Shown here piece by piece: positions 37,322-46,219 of a stretch of DNA of 64,000 bases. Origin of the DNA: Novipirellula caenicola. Lineage in GTDB: Bacteria > Planctomycetota > Planctomycetia > Pirellulales > Pirellulaceae. The stretch is from assembly GCF_039545035.1 (NCBI RefSeq), contig NZ_BAABRO010000003.1:496001-560000 (forward strand), in the 5' to 3' direction. The translations under genes were made by a program, and so were the position numbers. The notes beneath the pieces are model-generated. The model saw only the letters and a list, made by a program, of their open reading frames with translations, had not been told where the DNA came from and did no database searches. The stretch's first letter is position 1; the number at the start of each line of letters is the position of its first letter.

Positions 37322-39415
37322 CTACCACAAATTCAGCACGCTGAGCAAATTGTGGTGCTGATCCGTCCATAACGGTGCGTCGCGAAGCTGCTCGGGACTC
37401 GCCGGGCGAGCCGTCGCCATGGCTGGATGATCCCAGACCGCATTGTCGGCGTCCGCCAAAATAACCCAGCAAGATTGATGCACGCTGATCGAAGCGTCAC
37501 CGATTCCGTAGACGACTCGGCTTTCCAGCGACGCGTTTTTCGCCAACCGGTGCACCAGCGGAGAAAGATCGAGATGGTTGTTGGACACGTGCACGGCCAA
37601 CACCCCCCCCGGCGACATCCGCATGCGATAAAGTTCGAACGCTTCACTGGTCAACAGATGAGCGGGAATCGCATCGCTGCTGAAGGCGTCGAGCACGATC
37701 AGGTCAAAGCGGCTGTCGTGCATTCGTTCCATCACCAAGCGGCCATCACCGAGATGATGCCGAATCGTCGATGGACAATCGCTCAGAAAGGTAAAGTGCT
37801 CGCTTGCAATCTGCTGGATCGCAGGATTGATTTCGACCATGTCGAATTCGTCCTCCGTGCGACCGTAACTGGCAAGCACGCCGCAGCCCAAACCGATGAC
37901 GCCGGTTTTGATCGACGGCGAACGTTCTTGCAATGCCGAAATCACACGGCCCACACCACTGTCGTAATAGTAGTAAGACGTTGGCTGCGACGACGCTTCG
38001 CCGGGGCGCTGCATGCCATGAATCGTGCGGCCATGGACCAAATGAGTTCCTTCCTCGTCTTGCTGGACTCGTAGGACTCCGAAAAAGTTGCGGTTCGATG
38101 CGATGGCTGACGCATGACCATCCATCGAAAGGTGAACGATCGGCAACGCCATCACCAACATCACTGCGAACTTGACTTGTTTGGCGGCGTTCCAATCGTA
38201 GTCGGCCAACCGCCAACCACGACATGCGAAAAAGATCACCACGGTCAGCGCCGAAGCAATCGACAACGTCAACGGAAGTTCGATGAAATGGTTAAACAGC
38301 AACGGGCACGCGACCGCGACAATCAAACCGCCGATCGCTCCGCCTGCCGACAGCAACGCATAGTACTGAGTCAACCACCGCGCCGCAGGCTTCACTCGAG
38401 CGACCTCGCCGTGGCACAACAAACACACGCCTAACAACAGCACCATGTAACAACTGGCTTCGGTGAGCAGTTGAAGTGAAAATGGCAACACATTTTTGGT
38501 TTGAATCGCCGCGATTGCCACAATGCTGACCAGCGCGATCCATTTCGGCTTGTACCACTGTGGCGAATCAAAACAGATGATAAAGCTGAGCAAATACAGG
38601 CTCAGCGGCAGCACCCACAGAAACGGGATCACGGCAACGTCTTGGCAGACATGATTCGTCACGACAAGCAGTAACGTTGATGCAAACGCTGGCAGCGTCA
38701 CCCAGGCCACGCGGTGCTGCCAAGGGATCGACGTGGTGGTGGATTCATGCGCGGATGCAGAGGGTTGCGGTTCGTCACGATCGACGACGCGGAACAGCCG
38801 AATCGCAATCACGCTTTGGATCAACACGAAACCGCAGAACATCAGCGACCATACGACCGATTGACTCGACACCGACAAAAAGGGTTCGACGGCAAACGGA
38901 TAGCTCAGTAGAGCTAACAGTGACCCAGCGTTCGAAAGTGAATACAGTCGGTAAATCTTCTCACTTGAATCTTGATAGCTAAGCCAAGCTTGGATCAGCG
39001 GCCCGGTGCTAGACAGTACAAAGTAGGGCAGCCCGACGTGACACAGCAGCATCCACAGCAAATAGAGTGTCGGTGACTCGGTGCCCGACGGTTTCCAGGC
39101 GTCCGACGGTTCGATCGGCAAGCTCAGCGCGGCGGCGCTCAGCAGTGACAAATGGATCGCACCTTGAATCGACGGTTTGAGATAACTTTTTAGAACATGA
39201 GCGTATAAGTAGCCGGCAAACAGCAGCAGCTGAAAAAACAGCATGCAGGTGGTCCAGACTGCGGGGGTGCCACCGAACCACGGCAGCACACATTTGCTGA
39301 TCACCGGTTGGACTTGGAAAACCAAAAACGCGCCCAGCAGCGTGGTCGCGGCGAACCACAGCGTGGACAGGCCGGTTTGTTCCGATTTTGCGGTCTGATT
39401 GGGTGGTGGGCTCAT
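37322..39415 (-). CDS. Membrane-fused spermidine synthase-like methyltransferase-fold protein
   Basis: 697 residues. The N-terminal ~430 residues contain about 11-12 hydrophobic spans (starting 'LLGAFLVFQVQPVISKCVLP', with 'LPYFVLSSTGPLIQAW'), typical of the fused MFS/spermidine-synthase family. The C-terminal ~230 residues are a Rossmann domain like SpeE: 'GVIGLGCGVLASYG', 'FDMVEINPAIQQIA', 'HHLGDGRLVMER' and 'FDLIVLDAFSSDAIPAHLLT'. True spermidine synthase activity of these fusions has rarely been shown, so substrate use is uncertain. It stands alone on the minus strand, with a divergent CDF gene 97 bp away. Confidence 0.88.
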   Translation of the reverse strand: MSPPPNQTAKSEQTGLSTLWFAATTLLGAFLVFQVQPVISKCVLPWFGGTPAVWTTCMLFFQLLLFAGYLYAHVLKSYLKPSIQGAIHLSLLSAAALSLPIEPSDAWKPSGTESPTLYLLWMLLCHVGLPYFVLSSTGPLIQAWLSYQDSSEKIYRLYSLSNAGSLLALLSYPFAVEPFLSVSSQSVVWSLMFCGFVLIQSVIAIRLFRVVDRDEPQPSASAHESTTTSIPWQHRVAWVTLPAFASTLLLVVTNHVCQDVAVIPFLWVLPLSLYLLSFIICFDSPQWYKPKWIALVSIVAIAAIQTKNVLPFSLQLLTEASCYMVLLLGVCLLCHGEVARVKPAARWLTQYYALLSAGGAIGGLIVAVACPLLFNHFIELPLTLSIASALTVVIFFACRGWRLADYDWNAAKQVKFAVMLVMALPIVHLSMDGHASAIASNRNFFGVLRVQQDEEGTHLVHGRTIHGMQRPGEASSQPTSYYYYDSGVGRVISALQERSPSIKTGVIGLGCGVLASYGRTEDEFDMVEINPAIQQIASEHFTFLSDCPSTIRHHLGDGRLVMERMHDSRFDLIVLDAFSSDAIPAHLLTSEAFELYRMRMSPGGVLAVHVSNNHLDLSPLVHRLAKNASLESRVVYGIGDASISVHQSCWVILADADNAVWDHPAMATARPASPEQLRDAPLWTDQHHNLLSVLNLW

Positions 39416-39512
39416 GGTTTCGATTTCGCAGGCAGCGGTTCAGGCAGGCAACGGAGGGGCAATGCGGACACACGTTGGAAAAACGTAGGTCACGGTTCGC
39501 CGCGCTGGGGGG

Positions 39513-40553
39513 ATGAATCCGGAAATTGCCCTGGTTCAATTGGAATGGTTTGGCGGTACGATAAGCTTGAAACTGACGTTCATCGAAGCTGTCGAACGTC
39601 CCCCTACCTGCGAGTCCTCGCCCTTGTCGATCACCCCCCCTCGAGACGAAGCGACGATTGCGGTGCGTCACCGTGTCTACGTCGACGCCGGCCGCGCGGC
39701 CGTGTGGGGATTGGGGGTGAACGTCGTTTTGGTGATCGCCAAGATGACAGGCGGGATCATCACCGGTTCCGCCGCACTGATTGCCGACGCAGTCAATTCG
39801 ATTGGTGATGTCGCCAGCGCGTTGGCCGTCCGCGGGGCGCTGAGTGTCGCCCAGCGAGAAGAGGATGACGATCATCCCTATGGTCACACCAAAGCCGAAT
39901 CGATTGCCGGACTGTGCGTCGCCCTGCTCGTTGCTTTCAGTGCCGGTTTGTTAGCGATCGAAACGGCAAAGCGATTCGGCGGCGAGTTGCGAGTGCCTGG
40001 ATTGTTGGCGGGTTGGATTGCCGCCGTCTGTGCGTTGGTCAAAGAGGTAACGTATCGATTCACCGCTCGCGTGGCCCAGCGGCTTGATTCATCGGCGCTG
40101 CGCGCGACCGCGTGGGATCATCGCAGCGATGCCTTGGGATCGGCGGCGGTGGCGGTTTCACTTTTGGTATCGCCGTACGTCGGAAAGTGGGGACCCTATA
40201 TCGATCCGATTGCCGCATTGTGTGTTTGTGGCATGTTGGTGATCACGGGGATCCGAATTTTCATTAGCACAGCGCGCGAGATGATGGATCAACAGGCGGA
40301 CGAGGCGACGGTCGCACGAGCCCGTCAAGTCGCCGAAGCGGTCGCCGGCGTCTCGTATGTCGAGAAGTTGAGGGTCCGCAAGAGTGGACTCGAGTTTTTT
40401 GTCGAGATCCACGTGCAGGTTCCAGGCGAGATGTCGGTCGATGAAGGCCACCGAATCGGCCACGACGTCAAAGACATGTTGCTAATCGAAATGCCGCGAG
40501 TCCGCGACGTCCACGTCCACATCGAACCCGACACCCACGGCGGATCATCATAA
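39513..40553 (+). CDS. Cation diffusion facilitator (CDF) metal transporter
   Basis: 346 residues from ATG 39513; the first ~50 are not part of the conserved domain, so the start could be later. The membrane domain has six spans with metal-site motifs 'ADAVNSIGD' (92-99; the usual His/Asp at position 95 is Asn) and 'DHRSDALGS', plus 'HPYGHTKAES'. The C-terminal cytoplasmic domain ('VSYVEKLRVRKSG…VHVHIEP') is the usual metal-sensing ferredoxin-like fold. These antiporters export Zn2+, Fe2+, Co2+ or Mn2+ against protons. The Asn in site A may shift metal preference; I cannot say to which metal. Confidence 0.9.
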   Translation: MNPEIALVQLEWFGGTISLKLTFIEAVERPPTCESSPLSITPPRDEATIAVRHRVYVDAGRAAVWGLGVNVVLVIAKMTGGIITGSAALIADAVNSIGDVASALAVRGALSVAQREEDDDHPYGHTKAESIAGLCVALLVAFSAGLLAIETAKRFGGELRVPGLLAGWIAAVCALVKEVTYRFTARVAQRLDSSALRATAWDHRSDALGSAAVAVSLLVSPYVGKWGPYIDPIAALCVCGMLVITGIRIFISTAREMMDQQADEATVARARQVAEAVAGVSYVEKLRVRKSGLEFFVEIHVQVPGEMSVDEGHRIGHDVKDMLLIEMPRVRDVHVHIEPDTHGGSS

Positions 40554-41440
40554 AGCGACGCTCGTTTTCAGACTCCTGGCAAACAACGCACTCCACCAAG
40601 AAAACCTTCCGGCTCTTGCACAAACACTCTGAATCGTTCACCCAATTGCGCAGTCGCGTCAGACGCAAGGCTGCCGCAGAAGATTAGGGTTAGGAATTCG
40701 TCGAATGCAATTGCGTGCAATCGTTCGATTCGCGTGCAATGGGATGTCGTCACTTCTTAAATTCGTGGATTCCGCCCGCGCAATCTCGTGTGCAAACACA
40801 CATTCGCGGAAGCCAATCGCAGCCATGCCATCCATCCGCTCGTATTGGCCCTCCCATTTTCTAACCTTCGATTTTTTAACCTTGCGAAAGCATTAGTTTC
40901 CGCGAAATGCACCGCTGAAATGCGAAGTTGCGACAAAGCAGTGAAATGACAGGAACATGCAGGCAAGGAGAGACCACGTTCGAACCGTGGTTGTCGTTCT
41001 TTCATCTCACCATGGGGGCGATTTTCCCAGCTTCACTTTGCGTCATCGAATGTTCCGTGCTCTCGTGCGGGCGGAGGCAATGCGAACTCGGTGCAGCGTC
41101 TTGATGAACCCACAAAACGTTGCGGTTTGTCGAGTCAGAGTTAATGCCCTTCGTTTTGATTTTTGTCGAATCAACCATTCCGGTTGACTACCAACTGTCT
41201 ACCGTGGAACTTGTCTTTTTGGCAATCGATGCACTGGCAGGATTTTGAATTGGGATGGGAAAAGCCCCAGCCGACCGAACCCGAATTAGCACTGACTGGT
41301 GTCCATCGACAGTAATCGCAGCCAGAGGTAACTCGCGTACACTGGGGTGCACCACAGTAGGCGGATAAAATTATTGCTAAACCATTGGAAATGATTGATG
41401 CCGCCGTGTTGCATCTAATGACGGAAGGAGCAACAAGTCG
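40554..41440. other. Long intergenic region, no gene seen
   Basis: About 890 bp, lower in GC than its flanks. It contains family A repeat copy 1 (40824-40884) and a perfect 5-bp stem with a ttcgaac loop (40974-40990). Short frames on both strands show no family resemblance. GGAAGGAG near 41425 is the ribosome binding site of the next gene. Confidence 0.5.
40824..40884. repeat. Dispersed repeat family A, copy 1
   Basis: About 60 bp, close to 90% identical by eye to 45704-45766 ('catgcc…atccgctcgtat.ggcc' followed by 'tcccattttctaacctt' and 'gattttttaacc'). There is no palindromic structure. Confidence 0.65.
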
Positions 41441-42178
41441 ATGGCTGTCCACTCCTCCGCAAAAATGATCCCGACACGCAAATCTTCGCCGCGGCGAACG
41501 GAGTGGTTAGCAGCGGTCGTTGCACTGTTCCAAATCGGGGCGACGATTGCGATTGGTTTGTGGACCATTTTTCTATATGTCAGCTTCGATGCGACGGAGC
41601 GACGGATTCAACGACAGTTGGACGACATCGAACTGGGGGTTGCCGAGAGCACGCGACTTGGAATCACGCATTCATTAAAGATTGGCGACGTGGCAGCTCT
41701 TGGCGTTGGAGGCGATCGGGTTTACCGTGTCACCTTTACCTATGTCATCAAAAATGACAGTCGCAAACCGGTCGAAGTTTCTTATGCCGTAGTGCATGCT
41801 TCGTTATCGGATATTCCCGAGATGGCTCCAGGAGATGTGATCGACCTCAAACAGCGTGCGGGAACGCTCAAGTGGAGAGATGTACACAGCCAGGGGCACT
41901 ACTACAAACCGAAGTGGAATGATAAGCGAACCGTGACGACACCCGCGGGGACCAAACTGGTGCTGCAAAAGGGTGGTGGCGGGACGGCGCTACTGCATGC
42001 TGGTGAGTCATCGGACGGCTCTGCAGATTTTTTGATATCTGGAAAGCCAGGTGCCGTGGTTACGATCAACGCAAATTTCGGTTCCAACTGTGATGAAGCC
42101 GATGCCGAGCATTGGAAAACGACACTTTTAGACATGCTCCCCCAACCCGATCCCGACGCTCAAGGACCAATACAATGA
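41441..42178 (+). CDS. Single-span membrane protein, unknown
   Basis: 245 residues: basic N-terminus, one membrane helix (about 23-45, 'WLAAVVALFQIGATIAIGLW'), then a soluble beta-rich domain with 'YRVTFTYVIKNDSRKPVEV' early and a small late segment 'GAVVTINANFGSNCDE'. I recognise no family. The start is ATG 41441 with AGGAG about 11 nt upstream; ATG 41465 is possible. The stop overlaps the next start as ATGA, so the two products are probably made together. Confidence 0.7.
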   Translation: MAVHSSAKMIPTRKSSPRRTEWLAAVVALFQIGATIAIGLWTIFLYVSFDATERRIQRQLDDIELGVAESTRLGITHSLKIGDVAALGVGGDRVYRVTFTYVIKNDSRKPVEVSYAVVHASLSDIPEMAPGDVIDLKQRAGTLKWRDVHSQGHYYKPKWNDKRTVTTPAGTKLVLQKGGGGTALLHAGESSDGSADFLISGKPGAVVTINANFGSNCDEADAEHWKTTLLDMLPQPDPDAQGPIQ

Positions 42179-42600
42179 ATCGGCGAATCATTGCTGCCCT
42201 ATTTTTTTTGGCGATTGTAAGTGGCCCCTACGCTGCTGCCGCAGGAGGCTTGTTCCATCGCTGTCGATTGTTTCGAAGCAGTCCTGTTCATCACGCTCCC
42301 ACGCGAGTGATTTGTTATCCCAGGGCATATCAACCGACGCACTGCAATCGATGCTTGCCGCTTCACTCTCGTCCGTGCACGACGGGGTATGTGATGCCAA
42401 GCTATCCAAGCGACGGATCCGTCAGACAAATGTATTCAAGTGAGCCCCCTGCTGCTATCGTCACTCAGCCCAACGAGGTGTTCCCCTGGGAGTATCCATC
42501 GGCCTCCGCGTCTGCGAATGGGACGGACACTGGAATGGACACCGGAAACGATGACGAGAATCCAATCGGAAACGGAGGTCGTCAGGGCAACGGAGGGTGA
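42175..42600 (+). CDS. Secreted small protein, unknown, coupled to the previous gene
   Basis: 141 residues. The signal peptide is clear (MNRRIIAALFFLAIVSGPYAA). The mature part is rich in His, Cys, Pro and Tyr ('FHRCRLFRSSPVHHAPTRV', 'CNRCLPLHSRPC') and ends in a Gly/Asn/Asp-rich tail. Five cysteines could form disulfides or bind metal. The start lies in the ATGA overlap with the membrane protein gene. No family recognised. Confidence 0.7.
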   Translation: MNRRIIAALFFLAIVSGPYAAAAGGLFHRCRLFRSSPVHHAPTRVICYPRAYQPTHCNRCLPLHSRPCTTGYVMPSYPSDGSVRQMYSSEPPAAIVTQPNEVFPWEYPSASASANGTDTGMDTGNDDENPIGNGGRQGNGG

Positions 42601-42641
42601 ATGTGCGTTGCTCCGAGCGATTTCCCTCTCGGGCACTAACC

Positions 42642-44204
42642 TTATTCAGCAATCCGTAGGATCAGTTGGTGTTGCATTCCAGGTACAGGAAAACCTTTCA
42701 GCACCGCATGATCGTCTTTTCGTTCATACTGAAGCAAGCTTCCGGTGAATGGATCGACCGCTGCGGGCACGTCGAGTGCGTTGAGTGATGGCGGCAATTC
42801 AGAGCCGTGTGCGGCAGCGTACATCCGAATTGCTTCGATGGTCCGTAGCATCGCAATGTTTCGTTCGCAGCCCGCTTGTGCATTTTTTGCAGCCACTGAA
42901 AACGATGGAGACCATGACTTGAACGGCTTGGCGAATAAGCCCGCCGCCTGTGCCTCCGTTTGCATCCTTTTTTCGATCTCGACAAAAGCGGGGTTCGTGC
43001 GAATTTGCCAATAGGGCAGCGTCGTCCATTTGTAGTATTCGTCTCGCCATCGATCCAGAAAGCGAACCATTGCCAAGAACACCACCTGCTCGGTTGGATA
43101 CTTCTTAACGAGCTCGGGCTTCAATTTCTGCTCGTCGATCAAGTACTTTTGGGCACTGGGATAGGCATCCAAGATGAATTTCTCGATTTTTGCTCGAATC
43201 GCGACAGAATCTCCGGTGGGAAGATTGAATTCGACTTCAAGCGACCTTAGTTCGGGCAACAAACGATCGATGAAGTCTTGCCAATAACCTTGAGAGCGAG
43301 GCGTTTCATCAATCTCTGAAAGCAACTTTAGCTGCAAGTGTATAAATTCACGTTCCACGGCAAAGGCTTGTTCCATATCGATTAACGGCGTCGGCATCGC
43401 GGCGAACGCCCAGTACAGATTCGGTGTTTGGGCATGTTGCAACAGATACAGAGCATCGTTCCAAGCCATCGAAGCGATCGAGTTTCCGACCAGACCGGAA
43501 ACAAGAAAGTCGTCGCTGCCAACGTGCCGAGCCATTGAAAACAATTGCCCTAATATTTCAATCGCATCGTCCACGCGGCCTTCCGCAATCGCGACGCGGC
43601 AGCGGAGGCTTTGGTTTCGCGCCAATTCACGAAAGTTTTGAATCTCGGGAAGTAGGTAGCCAAACATATCGTCATCGATCAGCTTGAGGTTTCGATTCAG
43701 ATCAAAATGCCGACGGCTGGCGGCTTCCCGAAGAAATCCAGTCTGAAAACTCGTGAATTCTAAATACGCTTTGACGTCATCGATTGGCAAGTCCGCGGGT
43801 GGAGTCGAGAGCCATACATACGGTCTCATCTCGTCTCGCGTTTTACCTTCCGCTTCGGCTTGTTTGGCAGCGTTCGAAAAAAATTCCGAGAGCGAATGGC
43901 GGGGGCCTTGTTGTTCAAGGAAGCCGGCCGCTTTCAAGTAATACAGGGACGCGTTTCCAGGCATTGCATCGAAGCCGCTTGGGATTAGCCGATACTTCAT
44001 GGCTGGTTGAGGCTCCGCAGCCGGATGCAGGACGAGCTGTTTTGTCCTGATGACGATGTCAGTTTCATCCGATTCTTGCTGCGACCATCCATCGGATGTT
44101 TTTGCTGATTTTTTCGCAAGCGGTTCGGCACTGGATTGCTTGCAGAGCAGACAAACGAATAGCAATAGGATCAGTCTGGAAAAAACTTGGAAGGATTGGG
44201 ACAT
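42642..44204 (-). CDS. Secreted 520-residue protein of an ECF sigma module, unknown
   Basis: An N-terminal signal ('LILLLFVCLLCKQSSA') is followed by an all-helical-looking protein containing 'YYLKAAGFLEQQGPRHSLSEF', 'RVDDAIEILGQLFSMARHV' (TPR-like spacing), and a C-terminal part ('TIEAIRMYAAAHGSELPPSL', 'DPFTGSLLQYE') like the end of planctomycete pseudopilin-related proteins. No catalytic motif was seen. It is the third gene after an ECF sigma factor and a membrane protein on the same strand, so it is probably a target or partner of that sigma unit, acting outside the cytoplasm. Confidence 0.75.
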   Translation of the reverse strand: MSQSFQVFSRLILLLFVCLLCKQSSAEPLAKKSAKTSDGWSQQESDETDIVIRTKQLVLHPAAEPQPAMKYRLIPSGFDAMPGNASLYYLKAAGFLEQQGPRHSLSEFFSNAAKQAEAEGKTRDEMRPYVWLSTPPADLPIDDVKAYLEFTSFQTGFLREAASRRHFDLNRNLKLIDDDMFGYLLPEIQNFRELARNQSLRCRVAIAEGRVDDAIEILGQLFSMARHVGSDDFLVSGLVGNSIASMAWNDALYLLQHAQTPNLYWAFAAMPTPLIDMEQAFAVEREFIHLQLKLLSEIDETPRSQGYWQDFIDRLLPELRSLEVEFNLPTGDSVAIRAKIEKFILDAYPSAQKYLIDEQKLKPELVKKYPTEQVVFLAMVRFLDRWRDEYYKWTTLPYWQIRTNPAFVEIEKRMQTEAQAAGLFAKPFKSWSPSFSVAAKNAQAGCERNIAMLRTIEAIRMYAAAHGSELPPSLNALDVPAAVDPFTGSLLQYERKDDHAVLKGFPVPGMQHQLILRIAE

Positions 44205-44255
44205 CGTATTAGTTCGCAGAAGAGGACGAAATGAACCGATAGATCGAAAGCGATG

Positions 44256-44804
44256 TTACCGTCGTACGCCAAGCAGTTCTTTGATTAGTTGCTCGACATT
44301 GGGTGTCGCATGGCTGGCGAGCGTTTCACCCCCGATTAACGAGATTGCGTGTTCGCTTGAGTGGAACGACATGACATGCTCGCTTCCAGGCAAACTCTGT
44401 CGTGACGCTAGGTTTCCTGCTGTCAACGGCATGTGGATCGCTAAATCAACAGGAGTGGCTGACTGCAACGGATTGCTGCTTGATTCTTGATGGACGAGAT
44501 GCTCCTGAGGGAACACCGCCGATTCTTGGTTTGTGGTAGTCGAATCACCGCCGGGGCTTAGCAACAAAAACGTCACGAGCACGCCAGCGGCAAATCCGCA
44601 TGCGGACGCGGTTACTAAATGGAATCGATTCCGACCACGTGTGTTTGACGGACGAACAACAGGATCATTGGACCCGGCGATTGCATCGAAAATCGCTTCA
44701 GCATCAAAGCCGACCGGGCGTGGCCGAAATTTCTTCAGCTGTTGCTCGAATGAACGTACATCGCCGTGTACTGCATCATGATTGTGGTTGTTTTGATCCA
44801 TCAT
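44256..44804 (-). CDS. Putative anti-sigma factor, single membrane span
   Basis: 182 residues: a cytoplasmic N-terminal ~60 residues ('FEQQLKKFRPRPVGFDAEAIF' core), one membrane helix (about 68-86, 'VTASACGFAAGVLVTFLLL') and a polar outer part. The gene overlaps the ECF sigma factor gene by 29 bp. The layout of short cytoplasmic segment, one span and sigma-factor overlap is that of anti-sigma factors, although the zinc-binding HxxxCxxC motif is absent. The 'FEQQL…RP' segment is common in planctomycete proteins encoded after ECF sigma genes. Confidence 0.7.
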   Translation of the reverse strand: MMDQNNHNHDAVHGDVRSFEQQLKKFRPRPVGFDAEAIFDAIAGSNDPVVRPSNTRGRNRFHLVTASACGFAAGVLVTFLLLSPGGDSTTTNQESAVFPQEHLVHQESSSNPLQSATPVDLAIHMPLTAGNLASRQSLPGSEHVMSFHSSEHAISLIGGETLASHATPNVEQLIKELLGVRR

Positions 44805-45297
44805 TGGCCTCGGGGTTCTGTGTTTGATCGATCGACTGTTTTAGTGTCAGCAGTGCCTGCTGGTAACGACGATGAACGGTGCTGAGCGGCAGCGAAACTA
44901 GATTTGCAATTTGTGCGAATGAAAGGTCGCCCCAGATTCGTGCGACGACGATCTCGCGATCTTGCTCCGCCAATTGACCTAGCATCCTTTCGCAATCAAC
45001 GGCATCGTCGTCATCGTTTTCTGCGGGGATGAACCACGATTCCAGCTCTTGGCCAGCTCGAGTTTGGTGCTTGCGGCGTCGTGAGTCCGCACGTTCCATG
45101 TTGATCGCCCGACGCCGCACGGTGGTGTACAGCCACGCTATGGGGTCATTCGGAAGCGTTGTTTGTTTCATCAGCTCGATTAATGCTTCTTGAACCGCGT
45201 CTTCGGGGGCGCGACTCCACTGCCTAGCGTACAGTTTGAGTGCCGCACCTTGAGCATCGATCAGTTGCTGCAAGTACGTTGCGTCAATTGGTTTCAC
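44776..45297 (-). CDS. ECF-type RNA polymerase sigma factor
   Basis: 173 residues. Region 2 covers about 12-75 ('QGAALKLYARQWSRAPEDAVQEALI', 'WLYTTVRRRAINMERADSRRR', shortened here). Region 4 covers about 105-160 with a helix-turn-helix ('FAQIANLVSLPLSTVHRRYQQAL'). A longer acidic linker ('AENDDDDAVDCERM') separates them. It directs polymerase to its own regulon, which may include this module: sigma factor, overlapping membrane anti-sigma candidate and secreted protein. Confidence 0.92.
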   Translation of the reverse strand: MKPIDATYLQQLIDAQGAALKLYARQWSRAPEDAVQEALIELMKQTTLPNDPIAWLYTTVRRRAINMERADSRRRKHQTRAGQELESWFIPAENDDDDAVDCERMLGQLAEQDREIVVARIWGDLSFAQIANLVSLPLSTVHRRYQQALLTLKQSIDQTQNPEANDGSKQPQS

Positions 45298-46219
45298 CTT
45301 CTTGGACCACTCTGTTTTCGTACGCTTGATTCACAATCGGTGTCTGTTCGTGTCGGTGTTTGGCCGCTGGACATTCAGTGACGGGGCGGCAGAAACACCT
45401 AAACGCTGAATCTCAGCGTAGGCGGAGAAATTTGTCCTTGCATCTCATCGCACATACAGATGTCACCGGGAAATGGGTATTTTCTCACTGAAATTTAAAA
45501 AGACATCCAATTTTCTGTCTGGGCGGCAATATACGCAGGAAAAGCAAGAGACCAATTCCTGCTTGCTCTGACCCCGAATCGTGCAGAGCACGTCACAATC
45601 ATCGAGTCGAATGATGCCTTTTTGTCGAATCTGCACCAGCCAAGCCCGTTTTCATTCGCCGTCTGCTGAAGGTCAAAAAATGGAAGGTTAAACAATAGCC
45701 CGTCATGCCCCCCCAATCCGCTCGTATCGGCCTTCCCATTTTCTAACCTTTGATTTTTTAACCCTTTGTTTGTTTTGGGTTCCGAGGAGTATTCGGTTAA
45801 AACACGCGGCTGCGTCAGACCGAAGTTACGAAATAAATATGGAGCCAATGCGATATTAGCTTTACGTTGCGATTGTCCTTTTCGATGCTTGCCGACCATC
45901 CTATCATTCTGTCGCAACAAGTTTTCTGTCTTCCGTGAACGCTTCGAGTTAGGTTCATTTTTAAGACCAGTCAATCGGAGCAGATAGTTGCATCCGCTTT
46001 TTGTATCGAGCTGCGTTGGTTTGTCCGATGTAGCCAATGCGGCCTTGCAAATGTTTGCGTTCAACCCCGAAACTCGTTGCCAGGTGGTTGTCGTTTACTT
46101 CACAGACCACACATTCGTTCGATTGAAAATTAATGTGATGACTTTTCAATCCCGACGTGGAATACGCTAGGATATCCCGGTCGTGTCCCTTGTTTCGCTC
46201 GCGTGAAATCGGAAAACTG
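45298..46219. other. Long intergenic region, no gene supported
   Basis: About 920 bp, AT-rich in part. It contains family A repeat copy 2 (45704-45766). A 189-codon minus-strand frame (45495-46064) reads through the repeat and resembles nothing I know. The sigma factor promoter should lie near 45300-45350. Confidence 0.5.
45704..45766. repeat. Dispersed repeat family A, copy 2
   Basis: Partner of 40824-40884; it has the same order of 'atccgctcgtatcggcc', 'tcccattttctaaccttt' and 'gattttttaacc'. Confidence 0.65.

Noticed and set aside
40930-40997. Possible tRNA: ccacg-ttcgaac-cgtgg looks like a T-arm, and gcgacaa/ttgtcgt could pair as an acceptor stem
   Set aside because: Only about 37 nt lie between the putative acceptor and T-arm, with no D-arm or anticodon arm and no T at position 8. 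The minus strand gives no acceptor either.
45495-46064. 189-codon frame on the minus strand
   Set aside because: It reads through dispersed repeat A, has no ribosome binding site or family resemblance, and is probably non-coding.
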